A stretch of DNA of 64,000 nt from Qipengyuania vesicularis (GCF_019711415.1 NZ_JAIGNJ010000002.1:124001-188000); one strand, 5' to 3'; counted from the stretch's first letter, positions 1 to 8,067 are shown. The notes: generated by a model from the letters alone, not told the origin. Numbers and translations are program-made.

Positions 1-27
1 GACCTGGAATTGCGCGAGGCCGCCTGA
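1..27 (+). CDS. C-terminal end of an upstream gene (partial)
   Basis: The window opens in a reading frame that gives DLELREAA and then a TGA stop. Nothing of the product can be identified from eight residues. It is only a plausible tail of a rightward gene preceding the acyl-CoA synthetase; the following 147 bases hold no recognisable gene. Confidence 0.3.
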   Translation, partial: DLELREAA

Positions 28-174
28 ACCGCTGGTGTGAATGTCTGCTCACGTTTTGCTGGCAGAGCCCAAATCCCTGGTCGACGCCTGAAGCGCTTGG
101 CCAACCGGAGCTTGGCATAACCGCCGCAATCCGCTTATCTCCTCCCTTGCAGCGCGCTTGTGGAGAGAAAGCCG

Positions 175-1788
175 ATGTACGATGTGAGCCTCACAGAAAG
201 CTTCTTCCCGAAGCAGACCGATCTGGAACTTCGCGACACGACCGTGCCCTCGGTCCTGCGCGAAGCGGCGGCCAAATGGCCAGACCGGGTAGCGCTGCAG
301 GAAACGGACGAGGCGGGCAATCTCAAGCGGTGCTGGACCTATACCGAACTGCTCGCAGATAGTGAGCGGCTCGCCGATGCGCTGCTGACGCGTTACCAGC
401 CGGGCGAACGTATCGTCGTCTGGGCACCCAATATCGCCGAGTGGATACTGTGCGAATATGCGTTCGGCATTGCGGGCCTTGTGCTTGTCACTGCCAACCC
501 CGGCTACCAGCAGCGCGAACTCGCCTATGTGATCGACCAGTCCTCGGCCGCAGGTCTCTTCATCGTCGAGAGCTTTCGCGGCAATCCAATGGGCGACATC
601 GCACGTTCGCTGGCCGAGGAGAATTCGGCCATTCGCGAAGTCGTCGATATGCAGGACGAAGCCTCGCTCTTTGCCAAGGGCGCGATGAACAATCCACGCA
701 CCGATGTGTCGGGCGACGATATCGCGCAGATCCAGTATACGTCGGGCAGCACCGGTTTCCCGAAAGGCGTTCTGCTGCATCACCATGGCCTGACCAACAA
801 CTCACGCCATGCCTTCGAACGCATCGGGATTGAGCCAAACGGCAAGGGACTGATCGTCGCTCCGCTGTTCCATACCACGGGCTGTGCCGTGTCGGTCCTG
901 GGATCGTGCCAGGCGGGCATCCACGCCTACCTGCCGCCACTGTTCGACCCGAATGTCTGCAATATCCTCGTCGAGCGCGAGAAGATCAATTTCATCAATG
1001 GCGTGCCCACGATGTTCATGATGATGCTGGAGGCAGACGATGCCAATCCACGCGACCTCACATCGGTAGAGGTGATCGGTGCCGGCGGCTCGATGGTTTC
1101 GCCCGAACTGATCCGCCGCATCAAGGAGCGCTTCGGCTGCAAGTTCACCAATGGCTATGGCATGACCGAGACCTCACCACTGCTCACCGGTACGCGCGAT
1201 ACGGACCCGATGGAAAAGCAATCGGAGACCATCGGCCAGCCCTTCGCCCAACTTGACATGTCGATCCGCGACCCGCAGACCAACGCAGTCGTACCGATCG
1301 GCACCGTGGGCGAGATATGCGCGCGCGGCTATAGCGTGATGACCGGTTACAACGACAATCCCGATGCCACAGCGCAGGCCATCGACGAGGATGGCTGGAT
1401 GCACACGGGCGACCTCGGCCGGATGGATGCGCAAGGGTTCATCACGATCACTGGCCGGGTGAAGGAGATGATTATTCGCGGCGGCGAAAACCTCTTCCCG
1501 GTCGAGATCGAGAATATCCTGCTCGAACATGCCGAGGTCGCGCAGGTCGCAGTGGTGGGGCTCCCGGACGAGAAATGGGGCGAAATCGTCGCCGCATTCA
1601 TCCGTACCCCGGACAACGCCCCCTTCGACCAGCAAGCACTCAAGGCGCATTGCCGCGAACACCTTGCTGCGCAGAAAACGCCGGTGGTCTGGGTGCAGGT
1701 GCGTGATTACCCCATGACCGGTTCGGGAAAAGTGCAGAAATTCGAACTGCGCGATGCCTATCTGGCGGGCGCTTACGAGCCCGCCTGA
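175..1788 (+). CDS. Fatty acyl-CoA synthetase (AMP-dependent ligase)
   Basis: Adenylate-forming enzyme that would activate a carboxylic acid, probably a fatty acid, with ATP and CoA. All family core motifs are visible: the P-loop YTSGSTGFPKGV near residue 190, GYGMTETSP in the middle, TGDLGRMD, the hinge GRVKEMIIRGGENLFPVEIE, and the C-terminal catalytic lysine in TGSGKVQKFELR. At 537 aa the length is normal. I chose the ATG at 175 over an in-frame GTG at 160 because GGAGAG lies 7 to 12 bases upstream of it. No signal peptide, so cytosolic. The exact chain-length preference cannot be read; medium- or long-chain fatty acids are likely from family resemblance. Confidence 0.9.
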   Translation: MYDVSLTESFFPKQTDLELRDTTVPSVLREAAAKWPDRVALQETDEAGNLKRCWTYTELLADSERLADALLTRYQPGERIVVWAPNIAEWILCEYAFGIAGLVLVTANPGYQQRELAYVIDQSSAAGLFIVESFRGNPMGDIARSLAEENSAIREVVDMQDEASLFAKGAMNNPRTDVSGDDIAQIQYTSGSTGFPKGVLLHHHGLTNNSRHAFERIGIEPNGKGLIVAPLFHTTGCAVSVLGSCQAGIHAYLPPLFDPNVCNILVEREKINFINGVPTMFMMMLEADDANPRDLTSVEVIGAGGSMVSPELIRRIKERFGCKFTNGYGMTETSPLLTGTRDTDPMEKQSETIGQPFAQLDMSIRDPQTNAVVPIGTVGEICARGYSVMTGYNDNPDATAQAIDEDGWMHTGDLGRMDAQGFITITGRVKEMIIRGGENLFPVEIENILLEHAEVAQVAVVGLPDEKWGEIVAAFIRTPDNAPFDQQALKAHCREHLAAQKTPVVWVQVRDYPMTGSGKVQKFELRDAYLAGAYEPA

Positions 1789-1864
1789 ACCGCCGTTCCC
1801 TAGCGTCTTTGGCGATGTTCGAAAGCTGCGCTAGCAGGATGACGAATTGAGCAGCGGAGTAATC

Positions 1865-2557
1865 ATGGCCGGCAATCGCGAACAGACATTCGAAGAGGTC
1901 GTGATGGGCCGCCGTTCGATCCGCGGCTATCTCGACAAGCCGGTGCCGCGCGACCTGATCGAGGAAATCCTGGCGCTTGCCATGCGCTCGCCCTCCTCGA
2001 TGAATACCCAGCCCTATCACTTCCACGTGATTACCGGCGAACCGCTCGACCGTATCCGCAAGGGCAATACCGAAAACATCCTCGCAGGCGTACCCGACAG
2101 CCGCGAATTTCGTCGGGGCGAACCCTTCGCTGGCGTCCACCGCGAGCGGCAGATCGGCTGCGCGGTCCAGCTGTTTGAGGCCATGGGGATCGAGCGCGAC
2201 GACAAGGAGAAGCGCCAGGACTGGGTGCTGCGCGGCTTCCGCCAGTTCGACGCGCCCGTCTGCGTCATCATCACCTACGACAAGGAACTCTCGGGCAGCG
2301 ACGACACGCCCTTCGACTGCGGGGCCGTCACTACTGCCCTCGTCAATGCCGCTTGGAGCCGCGGTCTCGGCTGCGTAATCAACTCGCAAGGCATCATGCA
2401 GTCACCCGTCGTGCGCGAACACGCCAGCATTCCCGATGATCAGGTCATCATGAAAGCAGTCGCCATGGGCTGGCCCGATCCGGACTTCCCCGCCAACCCG
2501 GTGAAGATCACCAGGCGCGAAGTCAGCGAGGCGGCGCGTTTCGTGGGATTTGACTGA
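1865..2557 (+). CDS. Nitroreductase-family FMN oxidoreductase
   Basis: Flavin oxidoreductase of the nitroreductase fold, reducing nitro or quinone compounds or another unsaturated substrate with NAD(P)H. The N-terminal FMN-binding signature RRSIRGYLDKPVPRD is followed by MRSPSSMNTQPYHFHV, and a glycine-rich phosphate-binding segment (WSRGLGCVINSQG) sits in the C-terminal half, as in the family. The ATG at 1865 is preferred to an in-frame TTG at 1847 because GGAG lies just upstream and the conserved region starts soon after. 230 aa, soluble. It follows the acyl-CoA synthetase by 76 bases and could be cotranscribed. The natural substrate is unknown; a second, distant family member lies at 31.6 kb. 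Confidence 0.85.
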   Translation: MAGNREQTFEEVVMGRRSIRGYLDKPVPRDLIEEILALAMRSPSSMNTQPYHFHVITGEPLDRIRKGNTENILAGVPDSREFRRGEPFAGVHRERQIGCAVQLFEAMGIERDDKEKRQDWVLRGFRQFDAPVCVIITYDKELSGSDDTPFDCGAVTTALVNAAWSRGLGCVINSQGIMQSPVVREHASIPDDQVIMKAVAMGWPDPDFPANPVKITRREVSEAARFVGFD

Positions 2558-2736
2558 GAGGCCAATTGCTTGCGTTAACTTTCGCAAGCGAGTGGCGCAC
2601 CGCCTCATCGCCTCACCCTGCACTCTTTTCACCTCGTCGCACTTACCTTGCCCCTTTGGTCAAAATTAAGAGCAATGCGCGAGGCAGTCTCAAGGGCGGC
2701 GTTTGTCGCCCCAAGGCTCGATGGAGGGTTAGCACA

Positions 2737-3207
2737 ATGAAGAAAATTGCCTTGGCCGCATTGCCGGCCGCACTCGGTTTGACCGCGCTCGCAACGGGTG
2801 CGTTTGCTCAGGAAGATGGCGGTACCCCGCCTGCAACGCCTGACACCGAAACACCCGAGACCGATGGGACCGATCCTGAAGTGATGGAAAGCAATGGTGC
2901 GATCGTCACGCGCGAAGCCATCACCGAGGAAGTCGCGATCGTCGACGAGAATGGTGAACCCGTGCTCGACGCCGACGGCAATCCGACTTTCGAGACCGTG
3001 GAAACCGGCGGCTGGGTCCAGACGGTGGAAACGCCCTCGGGCAATCGTCACACGATCACCAAGGTCGAAGGCGAACGCGCTGTCGTGACGCACGAACGAG
3101 CCGAGCGTTTGGCTCGTGCGGAGCGTCCCGAAAAGCCGGAGAAGCCCGAGAAACCGGAAAAGCCCGAGAAGCCCGAGAAGCCGGAACGTCCCGGCCGCGG
3201 CGGCTGA
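2737..3207 (+). CDS. Secreted hypothetical protein with a PEK-repeat tail
   Basis: I do not recognise the family. The 156-aa product starts with a clear signal peptide (MKKIALAALPAALGLTALA, cleavage after AFA), then an acidic Thr/Pro/Glu-rich linker, a central stretch with VDENGEPVLDADGNPTFETV, and a C-terminal basic region of six PEK triplets ending PERPGRGG. The start is fixed by the signal peptide and by GGAGGG 9-14 bases upstream of the ATG. The charged Pro-Glu-Lys tail suggests an extended, periplasm-spanning or wall/membrane-contacting segment; this is inference. The next gene downstream also encodes an exported protein, so the two may serve the envelope together. Confidence 0.75.
   Translation: MKKIALAALPAALGLTALATGAFAQEDGGTPPATPDTETPETDGTDPEVMESNGAIVTREAITEEVAIVDENGEPVLDADGNPTFETVETGGWVQTVETPSGNRHTITKVEGERAVVTHERAERLARAERPEKPEKPEKPEKPEKPEKPERPGRGG
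3127..3189 (+). repeat. Seven 9-bp tandem units encoding PEK/PER
   Basis: Seven consecutive nine-base units (ccc/ccg gaa/gag aag/aaa, the last ending cgt) encode (Pro-Glu-Lys)6 and Pro-Glu-Arg at the end of the preceding secreted protein. Synonymous third positions vary between units, so the array is not a fresh slippage product, but unit number may still differ between strains. Confidence 0.85.
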
Positions 3208-3281
3208 TCAGGCCCACATTTTGCGCGTCGTCCGGCGGTCTCGTTCAGAGCCACCCGGGCGGCGCGCCTTCATGTTCAGGA

Positions 3282-4082
3282 ATGAAGACGATGACCCGTA
3301 TGCTTGCCGCCACAGCCGCGCTGTGTGCCTTCGCTCTGCCCCAGGCCGCTCTGGCCCAAGACTTTGTCCAGTTCGGCGTCGGGGCCGACTACTCCAGCGG
3401 CGACTATGGGGAGGATGCCGACACGACCATGCTGGCCGTGCCGGTCTCCGCCAAGCTGAAGACAGGCGATTTGGCTGTGCGCGTGTCAGTACCCTGGGTC
3501 AGTGTCGACGGTCCGACGGGGGTCATCCCGGGTGACGGCGGCGTGCGTGGTCCGGGTCGCGGCAATGGCGGGGGAGGAACCGATCCGGTCGAAACCGCCT
3601 CGCGCTCCGGCCTCGGGGACATTGTCGCGGCGGCGACCTATTCCTTCGGCCTCTCCGATGCGACCTATTTCGACGTCACCGGCAAGGTGAAGCTGCCGAC
3701 CGCCTCGGTCGAGAAGTCTCTCGGCACGGGAACAACCGACTTCACTCTGCAAGGCGAACTCATGCAGGTCTTCGGCGATGTCAGCGCGGCCGTGCGAGCC
3801 GGTCGACGATTCAATGGTGAGAGCGATGATTTCGCGCTCGACGACGTTTGGCTCGGGGGCGCAAGCCTGTTCCTGGTGTCCGGAGATACAACCTGGGGCC
3901 TCGATTACGACTGGCGAGACGGCTCGCTGCCTACTGCGCCAAACCGCAGCGAAGTGACCGGCTCGGCCACGCACAAGCTCAGCGATGGGCTGCGGCTGCA
4001 GGGCTATGCCTACACAGGCCTTGCCGATGGAAGCCCCGATATCGGCGGCGGAGTGCAGGTACTGGTCCGCCTCGGTCGGTAA
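3282..4082 (+). CDS. Exported beta-barrel-like outer-membrane protein
   Basis: 266 aa with a signal peptide (cleavage after PQAALAQ). The mature part alternates short hydrophobic/aromatic beta strands with Gly/Asp-rich turns and ends in an aromatic-free but amphipathic strand VQVLVRLGR. The pattern (GVGADYSSGDYG, ATYSFGLSDATYFDVTGKVKLPTA) resembles transporter-like barrels of the phenol-degradation MetA type (PF13557), which I recall but cannot verify. A Gly-rich loop (GGVRGPGRGNGGGGT) lies around residue 90. Start: ATG 3282, with a second in-frame ATG at 3291 that is better spaced from an upstream AGG; both leave the signal peptide intact. Follows the PEK-repeat protein by 74 bases. Confidence 0.75.
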   Translation: MKTMTRMLAATAALCAFALPQAALAQDFVQFGVGADYSSGDYGEDADTTMLAVPVSAKLKTGDLAVRVSVPWVSVDGPTGVIPGDGGVRGPGRGNGGGGTDPVETASRSGLGDIVAAATYSFGLSDATYFDVTGKVKLPTASVEKSLGTGTTDFTLQGELMQVFGDVSAAVRAGRRFNGESDDFALDDVWLGGASLFLVSGDTTWGLDYDWRDGSLPTAPNRSEVTGSATHKLSDGLRLQGYAYTGLADGSPDIGGGVQVLVRLGR

Positions 4083-4090
4083 GAATTTTT

Positions 4091-4119
4091 CGAGGTGACG
4101 GATAAATTTTCGTCACTCG
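4091..4119 (+). terminator. Hairpin after the outer-membrane protein gene
   Basis: GTGACG and CGTCAC form a six-base-pair stem around a ten-base AT-rich loop, extended by CGA/TCG across a bulged G. It starts 9 bases after the stop at 4082 and ends exactly where the ECF42-type promoter begins. There is no T-run on the plus strand, so termination is uncertain; it may instead insulate the promoter. Confidence 0.4.
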
Positions 4120-4146
4120 TGTCGAAATGCTAGGCTCGCGCACGTC
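4120..4146 (+). promoter_or_regulatory. ECF42-type sigma-factor promoter
   Basis: TGTCGA at 4120-4125 is followed after exactly 17 bases by CGTC at 4143-4146. From memory, the characterised ECF42 sigma factors recognise TGTCGA at -35 and CGTC/CGAC-like sequence at -10 in front of DGPF genes. Here the motif lies 46 bases upstream of a DGPF gene that is itself followed by an ECF42-type sigma gene, so autoregulation is the natural reading. A start site would fall near 4153. Confidence 0.72.
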
Positions 4147-4192
4147 TAGGGGATGAGACCGCCAATGGTTTCGTTTCCGAAGGAGACTTGCG

Positions 4193-4531
4193 ATGAAATA
4201 TGCTCTGCTGATCCACGAAGACCATTCGCACTACCAGGACGAGGAGAGCTGGCAGGATATTATCCGCCGGCACAATGAATTCGGCCAGAAACATGGCTCT
4301 GCGATCGTCGGCGGCGAAGGCTTGAACGGGCCCGAAACTGCCACGACCCTGCGCCGCAATGGTGCGGAGACCATGGTCCATGATGGGCCCTTTGCCGAGG
4401 CGCGCGAGCAGCTCGGCGGCTTCTACCTCGTCGATGTCCCTTCGCTCGACGAAGCGATGAGCATCGCCAAGGATATCCCGCTCGCAGGCGAAGGCTCGAT
4501 CGAGATCCGCCCCTGCATCGGCGAGGACTGA
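4193..4531 (+). CDS. YCII-related DGPF-domain protein
   Basis: 112-aa soluble protein of the YCII/DGPF family: MKYALLIHED at the start and the signature DGPF at residues 64-67 within VHDGPFAEAREQLGGFYLVD. Genes of this kind are the usual partners and targets of ECF42 sigma factors; their biochemical function is unknown. The ATG has a strong AAGGAG eight bases upstream. It lies 46 bases after the ECF42-type promoter and 6 bases before the sigma gene, so the two form one operon. Only one DGPF gene is present here, whereas some genomes carry several. Confidence 0.88.
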   Translation: MKYALLIHEDHSHYQDEESWQDIIRRHNEFGQKHGSAIVGGEGLNGPETATTLRRNGAETMVHDGPFAEAREQLGGFYLVDVPSLDEAMSIAKDIPLAGEGSIEIRPCIGED

Positions 4532-4537
4532 GACGGC

Positions 4538-5746
4538 TTGGCCGGACCGGTCGATCTGGCCGCGATCGTCGGCGGAAAGCGACTGCGCATTGTCGCGGCG
4601 CTTTCCGCCCGGTTCGGCAATCTGGATCTCGCGGAAGATGCCTTTTCCGAAGCCTGCGCACGCGGCGCCGCGCTAACCGAAGCACCGCGCGACTGGGCGG
4701 CATGGCTCTATACGGCCGCGTCAAGGATCGCCCTGGACGAACTTCGTCACACAAAGGTCGTCCGCGAACACAGGCTTGGCGCTGCGGAAACGGAGGAAGG
4801 AGAGATGGGCGAGACCGAGCTGATTCCCGACCGCAGGCTCGCGCTGATCTTCGCCTGCTGCCACCCGGCAATCGACATCGTTTCGCGGGTGACGCTGGCC
4901 TTGTCGACGATCTGCGGCTTCACCGCCGAGCAGGTCGCCCGTGCATCGCTCCTCAGCCCTGCCGCCGTCTCGCAGCGGCTCGTACGGGCCAAGCGCAAAC
5001 TGGCTGGTGGCGGTATCGTGTTCGAGATTCCCGATCCGCGTTTCTACGGTGAGCGTCTCGAAGCAGTCCTGACCACCCTCGAGATAGCCTACTCCAGACC
5101 CCACTCCTCGAGCGCGACCGAAGGAAGCGACCCCTTGCTCGCGAGGCAGGTGCTCGAATTTGCACGATTGCTCATCGAACTCCTTCCGGACGAAGCCGAG
5201 GTGCTGGCACTGGCTGCCACGCTTCACTTCTCCGAAGCCCGGCGCGGCGCGCGCACCGACGCAGATGGGGCGATGATCCCCCTGGCAGAGCAAGACCCGG
5301 GACTGTGGGACGGCGAACTACTGAATGCTGCCAGGCATTGCCGTAGCCGGATCGGCCTCGACAACGAACTTACACCGAGGCTCATCCAGCTTGAGCTGCA
5401 ACACGCATGGTGCGCCCGCAAAACCGCCGAGGATGCGCCACCCTGGCCGCGCATCCTCCAGCTCTATGATCGCCTGCTGGAACTGGATGACAACGCCTTC
5501 GCCCGGCTCAATCGCATCGTCGCGCTGGAGAGAGTCGAAGGCGCTGCCAGCGCATGGGCGGAATTCGAAACCCTGCCCGCCGGACAACTCGAGAATGTCC
5601 CTGCCTATCACGCAGTCAAAGCCGACCTACTCGCTAGCCGCGGCAAACTCGCAGCGGCACGGGCAGCCTATGATGCTGCAATCACCCTGCAGGAATCGGA
5701 TGCCGAGATCAGGTGGCTGACGGCGAAACGGAATGAGCTCGCATAG
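4538..5746 (+). CDS. ECF42-group RNA polymerase sigma factor
   Basis: 402-aa sigma factor. Sigma region 2 is seen near residues 5-65 (FGNLDLAEDAFSEAC, PRDWAAWLYTAASRIALDELR) and region 4 near 120-155 (GFTAEQVARASLLSPAAVSQRLVRAKRKL). Beyond that lies a C-terminal extension of over 200 residues (DUF6596/TPR-like; helices such as LYDRLLELDDNAFARLNRIVALERVEG and AARAAYDAAITLQES). That architecture and the adjacent DGPF gene define group ECF42, which has no anti-sigma factor; the extension is thought to control activity. The start is a TTG six bases after the DGPF stop, with no better candidate. The activating signal is unknown. Confidence 0.88.
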   Translation: MAGPVDLAAIVGGKRLRIVAALSARFGNLDLAEDAFSEACARGAALTEAPRDWAAWLYTAASRIALDELRHTKVVREHRLGAAETEEGEMGETELIPDRRLALIFACCHPAIDIVSRVTLALSTICGFTAEQVARASLLSPAAVSQRLVRAKRKLAGGGIVFEIPDPRFYGERLEAVLTTLEIAYSRPHSSSATEGSDPLLARQVLEFARLLIELLPDEAEVLALAATLHFSEARRGARTDADGAMIPLAEQDPGLWDGELLNAARHCRSRIGLDNELTPRLIQLELQHAWCARKTAEDAPPWPRILQLYDRLLELDDNAFARLNRIVALERVEGAASAWAEFETLPAGQLENVPAYHAVKADLLASRGKLAAARAAYDAAITLQESDAEIRWLTAKRNELA

Positions 5747-5760
5747 CGAGGTTCTCGCTA
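5744..5760. terminator. Small hairpin containing both convergent stop codons
   Basis: TAGCGAG-GTT-CTCGCTA is a perfect 7-bp stem with a 3-base loop. The left arm starts with the TAG stop of the sigma gene and the right arm ends with the complement of the TAG stop of the DUF5694-like gene. Without U-runs it is at best a weak bidirectional terminator. Confidence 0.35.
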
Positions 5761-6618
5761 GTCCGTAGCCCCGTCCAAGGCAGCTGCAGCGACGAGATAA
5801 GGCATGGGCTCCACCAGCTTGTAACCAGGCATACGCCTTACGAAATGCCGCAACCAGGTGGCATGGCCGCTACCTGCGATCACCAGGATGCGGTCTCCCG
5901 GCTCTGCGAACATGTCGATCTTGGAGAACATCTTCGCGTTGCGCATGTACCAGTAGGCGTTCAGTTCCGCACCGGGCTGCGCATCGCCATTTCCGATCGA
6001 CAGCAGCGAATAATAAAGCTTGTCGTGCATGGCGCCGACACGATCGGGATCGTTGTGTTGAAGAAGTGATTCCGCGATCGATTGCGTCGGCAGGGCTGCT
6101 TGCTCTTCCGCTGCCATCACTTGCAATTCGTCGAAAAGAGACTGAAGAAGCTCCATCCCACCATTTTCGGCAGCGAAGGACTGAACCTTACCCATCGGGA
6201 AGTAGTCCGGCTCACCCTCCCCCGGCTGTTCATCGTAGCCAAAAACCTCGTCATGCCCCAGCTGACGGGCGAGACGGAATCCGATCTGGACGCTTTCGTT
6301 GCGACGCGTACCGAGCAACTCCTCCGTACGCGCATAGTCTGGTAAGGTAAGCTCTGGTGCCTTCGCCTGAGCTTCCACGGCGATACGCGTGGGGCCCCAT
6401 TCGGCAAGAACATCGACGAGATTTCGGATTTCCCGCTGGCGCTTCACAGCAAGCACGTCACCGACTTCGATATTGACTGCGTCGAGCCCAGGATTGGCGA
6501 AGTGATAGACCCCGAGGACCATGACCTCGGTATCGGGCTGAGTGGCTTCATCGGCCTGAGCGGTGGCAGGCACGGCAAGTAGCGAGGCTACTGCGGCGAT
6601 AAGTCGCTTCAAGTTCAT
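5758..6618 (-). CDS. Exported DUF5694-like protein
   Basis: 286-aa exported protein of unknown biochemical role, probably DUF5694 (distantly TraB/haem-binding-uptake-like). MNLKRLIAAVASLLAVPATAQA is a signal peptide. The mature part starts with VMVLGVYHFANPGLDAVNIEVGDVL and ends with GDRILVIAGSGHATWLRHFVRRMPGYKLV, the two conserved blocks I associate with this family. The start at 6618 is set by a textbook AAGGAGG seven bases upstream; an in-frame TTG at 6657 would add 13 residues before the signal peptide. That Shine-Dalgarno sequence is buried in a 15-bp hairpin (6626-6663). Encoded 58 bases downstream of ornithine decarboxylase on the same strand. Confidence 0.75.
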   Translation of the reverse strand: MNLKRLIAAVASLLAVPATAQADEATQPDTEVMVLGVYHFANPGLDAVNIEVGDVLAVKRQREIRNLVDVLAEWGPTRIAVEAQAKAPELTLPDYARTEELLGTRRNESVQIGFRLARQLGHDEVFGYDEQPGEGEPDYFPMGKVQSFAAENGGMELLQSLFDELQVMAAEEQAALPTQSIAESLLQHNDPDRVGAMHDKLYYSLLSIGNGDAQPGAELNAYWYMRNAKMFSKIDMFAEPGDRILVIAGSGHATWLRHFVRRMPGYKLVEPMPYLVAAAALDGATD

Positions 6619-6625
6619 GGGAGAA

Positions 6626-6663
6626 CCTCCTTCGTGTATTGCTGCATTAATACACAAAGGAGG
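6626..6663 (-). promoter_or_regulatory. mRNA hairpin burying the Shine-Dalgarno of the DUF5694-like gene
   Basis: Read on the minus strand, CCTCCTT-T-GTGTATT pairs with AATACAC-G-AAGGAGG around the 8-base loop AATGCAGC: 15 pairs with one U-G wobble in RNA. The 3' arm ends in AAGGAGG, the perfect Shine-Dalgarno placed 7 bases before the ATG at 6618, so the folded mRNA would block ribosome binding. It begins 13 bases after the ornithine decarboxylase stop. It could be a translational switch, a processing or attenuation hairpin, or a DNA operator. The structure is seen directly; the role is inference. Confidence 0.6.
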
Positions 6664-6676
6664 CGCGTTGCAAGTC

Positions 6677-7924
6677 CTAGCGCAAGCTCACCACATTGTC
6701 CGCGACAGGCCGCTGGCGGCTGCCGTCGTAGAGGCTAGCCATCGGCTCGTCGGTCACGATGATGCGTTCTGCAGCGCCGAAACCGTTGAAATCGGTCTTC
6801 ATCGCCGCGCCGTATGCGCCGAGCATGCCGATCTCGATGTAATCGCCCGCCTGGATATCTTCCGGCAGGGCGAAGGGACCAGGCATGTAGTCGGCATCGT
6901 CGCAGGTCGGGCCGTAGAAGGCGAAATCCATCTCCGGCTTGATGAGGTCGTCTTCGAGCGCGCGGACGGGGAATTTCCAGTCCACATGCGCGGCATCGAA
7001 CAGCGCGCCGTACGCGCCGTCATTAATGTAGAGTTCCTCGCCGCGGCGCTTTTCCACCTTCACCACGAGGCTGCTGTATTCCGCGCACAGCGCACGGCCA
7101 GGTTCGCACCACAGCTCGGCGTTGTAGGCGATCGGCAGCGCGTAGAAGTGCTGGTGGATGATCTTGAAATAATCCTCGAGCGGCGGCGGTTCCATGCCCG
7201 GGTAAACGGAGGGGAAGCCCCCGCCCACGTCGATCATGTCGATGACCACCGAAGCTTCGGCAATCGCGGCACGAGTGCGGTCCAATGCCTGCACGTAAGC
7301 GAACGGGCTCATCGCCTGGCTGCCGACGTGGAAGCACACGCCCAGCCAGTCGGCATACTGGCGGGTTTCCTGCAGCAGTGCGGGCGCTTCGGTGAGGTCG
7401 CAGCCGAACTTGGCGGCAAGGCTCAGCGCAGCGTGCTCGGACGAGACGCGAAGACGTACGCACAGGCGCAGGTCGGTTGCGTTTTCGCCATTCTCGTCCC
7501 GCGTCGCCTCGACGATCTTTGCCAGCTCCTCGCTGGAATCGAGGCTGAAGGTCTTCACGCCGTGCTTGAAATAGGCCTCGCGGATCGCGCCGGGCGACTT
7601 CACCGGATGCATGAAGCACAGCGTCGCATCGGGCAGCGTCGCGCGCACCGAGCGCACTTCGGCGATCGATGCGACATCGTAATGCGTGATGCCGTTATCC
7701 CACAGGATCTGGAACAGGTCGGGCGACGGGTTCGCCTTCACCGCATAGAGCGACTTGCCCGGAAACTTCTCGACAAAGAAGCGGGCAGCGCGCGCAGCGG
7801 CGTGCGGGCGATTGAGGATTACAGGTTCGTCCGGCGAAAGAGCGCGGACTACAGCCTTGGCATCAGGAAAATGCTGCAACTCAAGGGACCCCCTAAACGG
7901 TCCATCCGGACCATGAAACGACAA
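6677..7924 (-). CDS. Ornithine (lysine) decarboxylase, alanine-racemase fold
   Basis: PLP enzyme of fold type III that converts ornithine, and in some homologues lysine, to putrescine or cadaverine. PLP lysine K63 is in YAVKANP, the glycine-rich phosphate loop is DVGGGFP, EPGRA follows, and the C-terminal catalytic cysteine is in GPTCDDADY, the form used by eukaryote-like ornithine decarboxylases. 415 aa is typical. The start is uncertain: the longest frame begins with TTG at 7924, and another TTG at 7879 gives a shorter N terminus. It supplies putrescine for the carboxyspermidine dehydrogenase/decarboxylase pair encoded upstream on the same strand. Confidence 0.87.
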   Translation of the reverse strand: MSFHGPDGPFRGSLELQHFPDAKAVVRALSPDEPVILNRPHAAARAARFFVEKFPGKSLYAVKANPSPDLFQILWDNGITHYDVASIAEVRSVRATLPDATLCFMHPVKSPGAIREAYFKHGVKTFSLDSSEELAKIVEATRDENGENATDLRLCVRLRVSSEHAALSLAAKFGCDLTEAPALLQETRQYADWLGVCFHVGSQAMSPFAYVQALDRTRAAIAEASVVIDMIDVGGGFPSVYPGMEPPPLEDYFKIIHQHFYALPIAYNAELWCEPGRALCAEYSSLVVKVEKRRGEELYINDGAYGALFDAAHVDWKFPVRALEDDLIKPEMDFAFYGPTCDDADYMPGPFALPEDIQAGDYIEIGMLGAYGAAMKTDFNGFGAAERIIVTDEPMASLYDGSRQRPVADNVVSLR

Positions 7925-8000
7925 GCTGCCTTGCGGTTAGGAAGTCCCCTTGGGGCAGCGGGAGCGGCGCATATATCTCGTCGATCATGAAACGCAAGTG

Positions 8001-8029
8001 AATATGAAGCGAAAATTCGCAACCCTCAA
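8001..8029 (-). promoter_or_regulatory. Candidate promoter of ornithine decarboxylase
   Basis: On the minus strand TTGAGG (8029-8024) is followed after 17 bases by CATATT (8006-8001), each matching the housekeeping consensus at four of six positions. It lies in the 143-base gap between the two decarboxylase genes and would leave a leader of about 70 bases. Confidence 0.35.
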
Positions 8030-8067
8030 GTCAGGCGCATCGGGCCTCAGCTGCGATGGGACGTGGT

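Noticed and set aside
3127-3189. Short regular repeats as a possible CRISPR or satellite
   Set aside because: They are in-frame 9-base coding units for PEK triplets, without spacers.
6563-7990. A 475-codon plus-strand frame over ornithine decarboxylase
   Set aside because: Shadow of a convincingly identified decarboxylase; reads as His/Val/Arg-rich noise.
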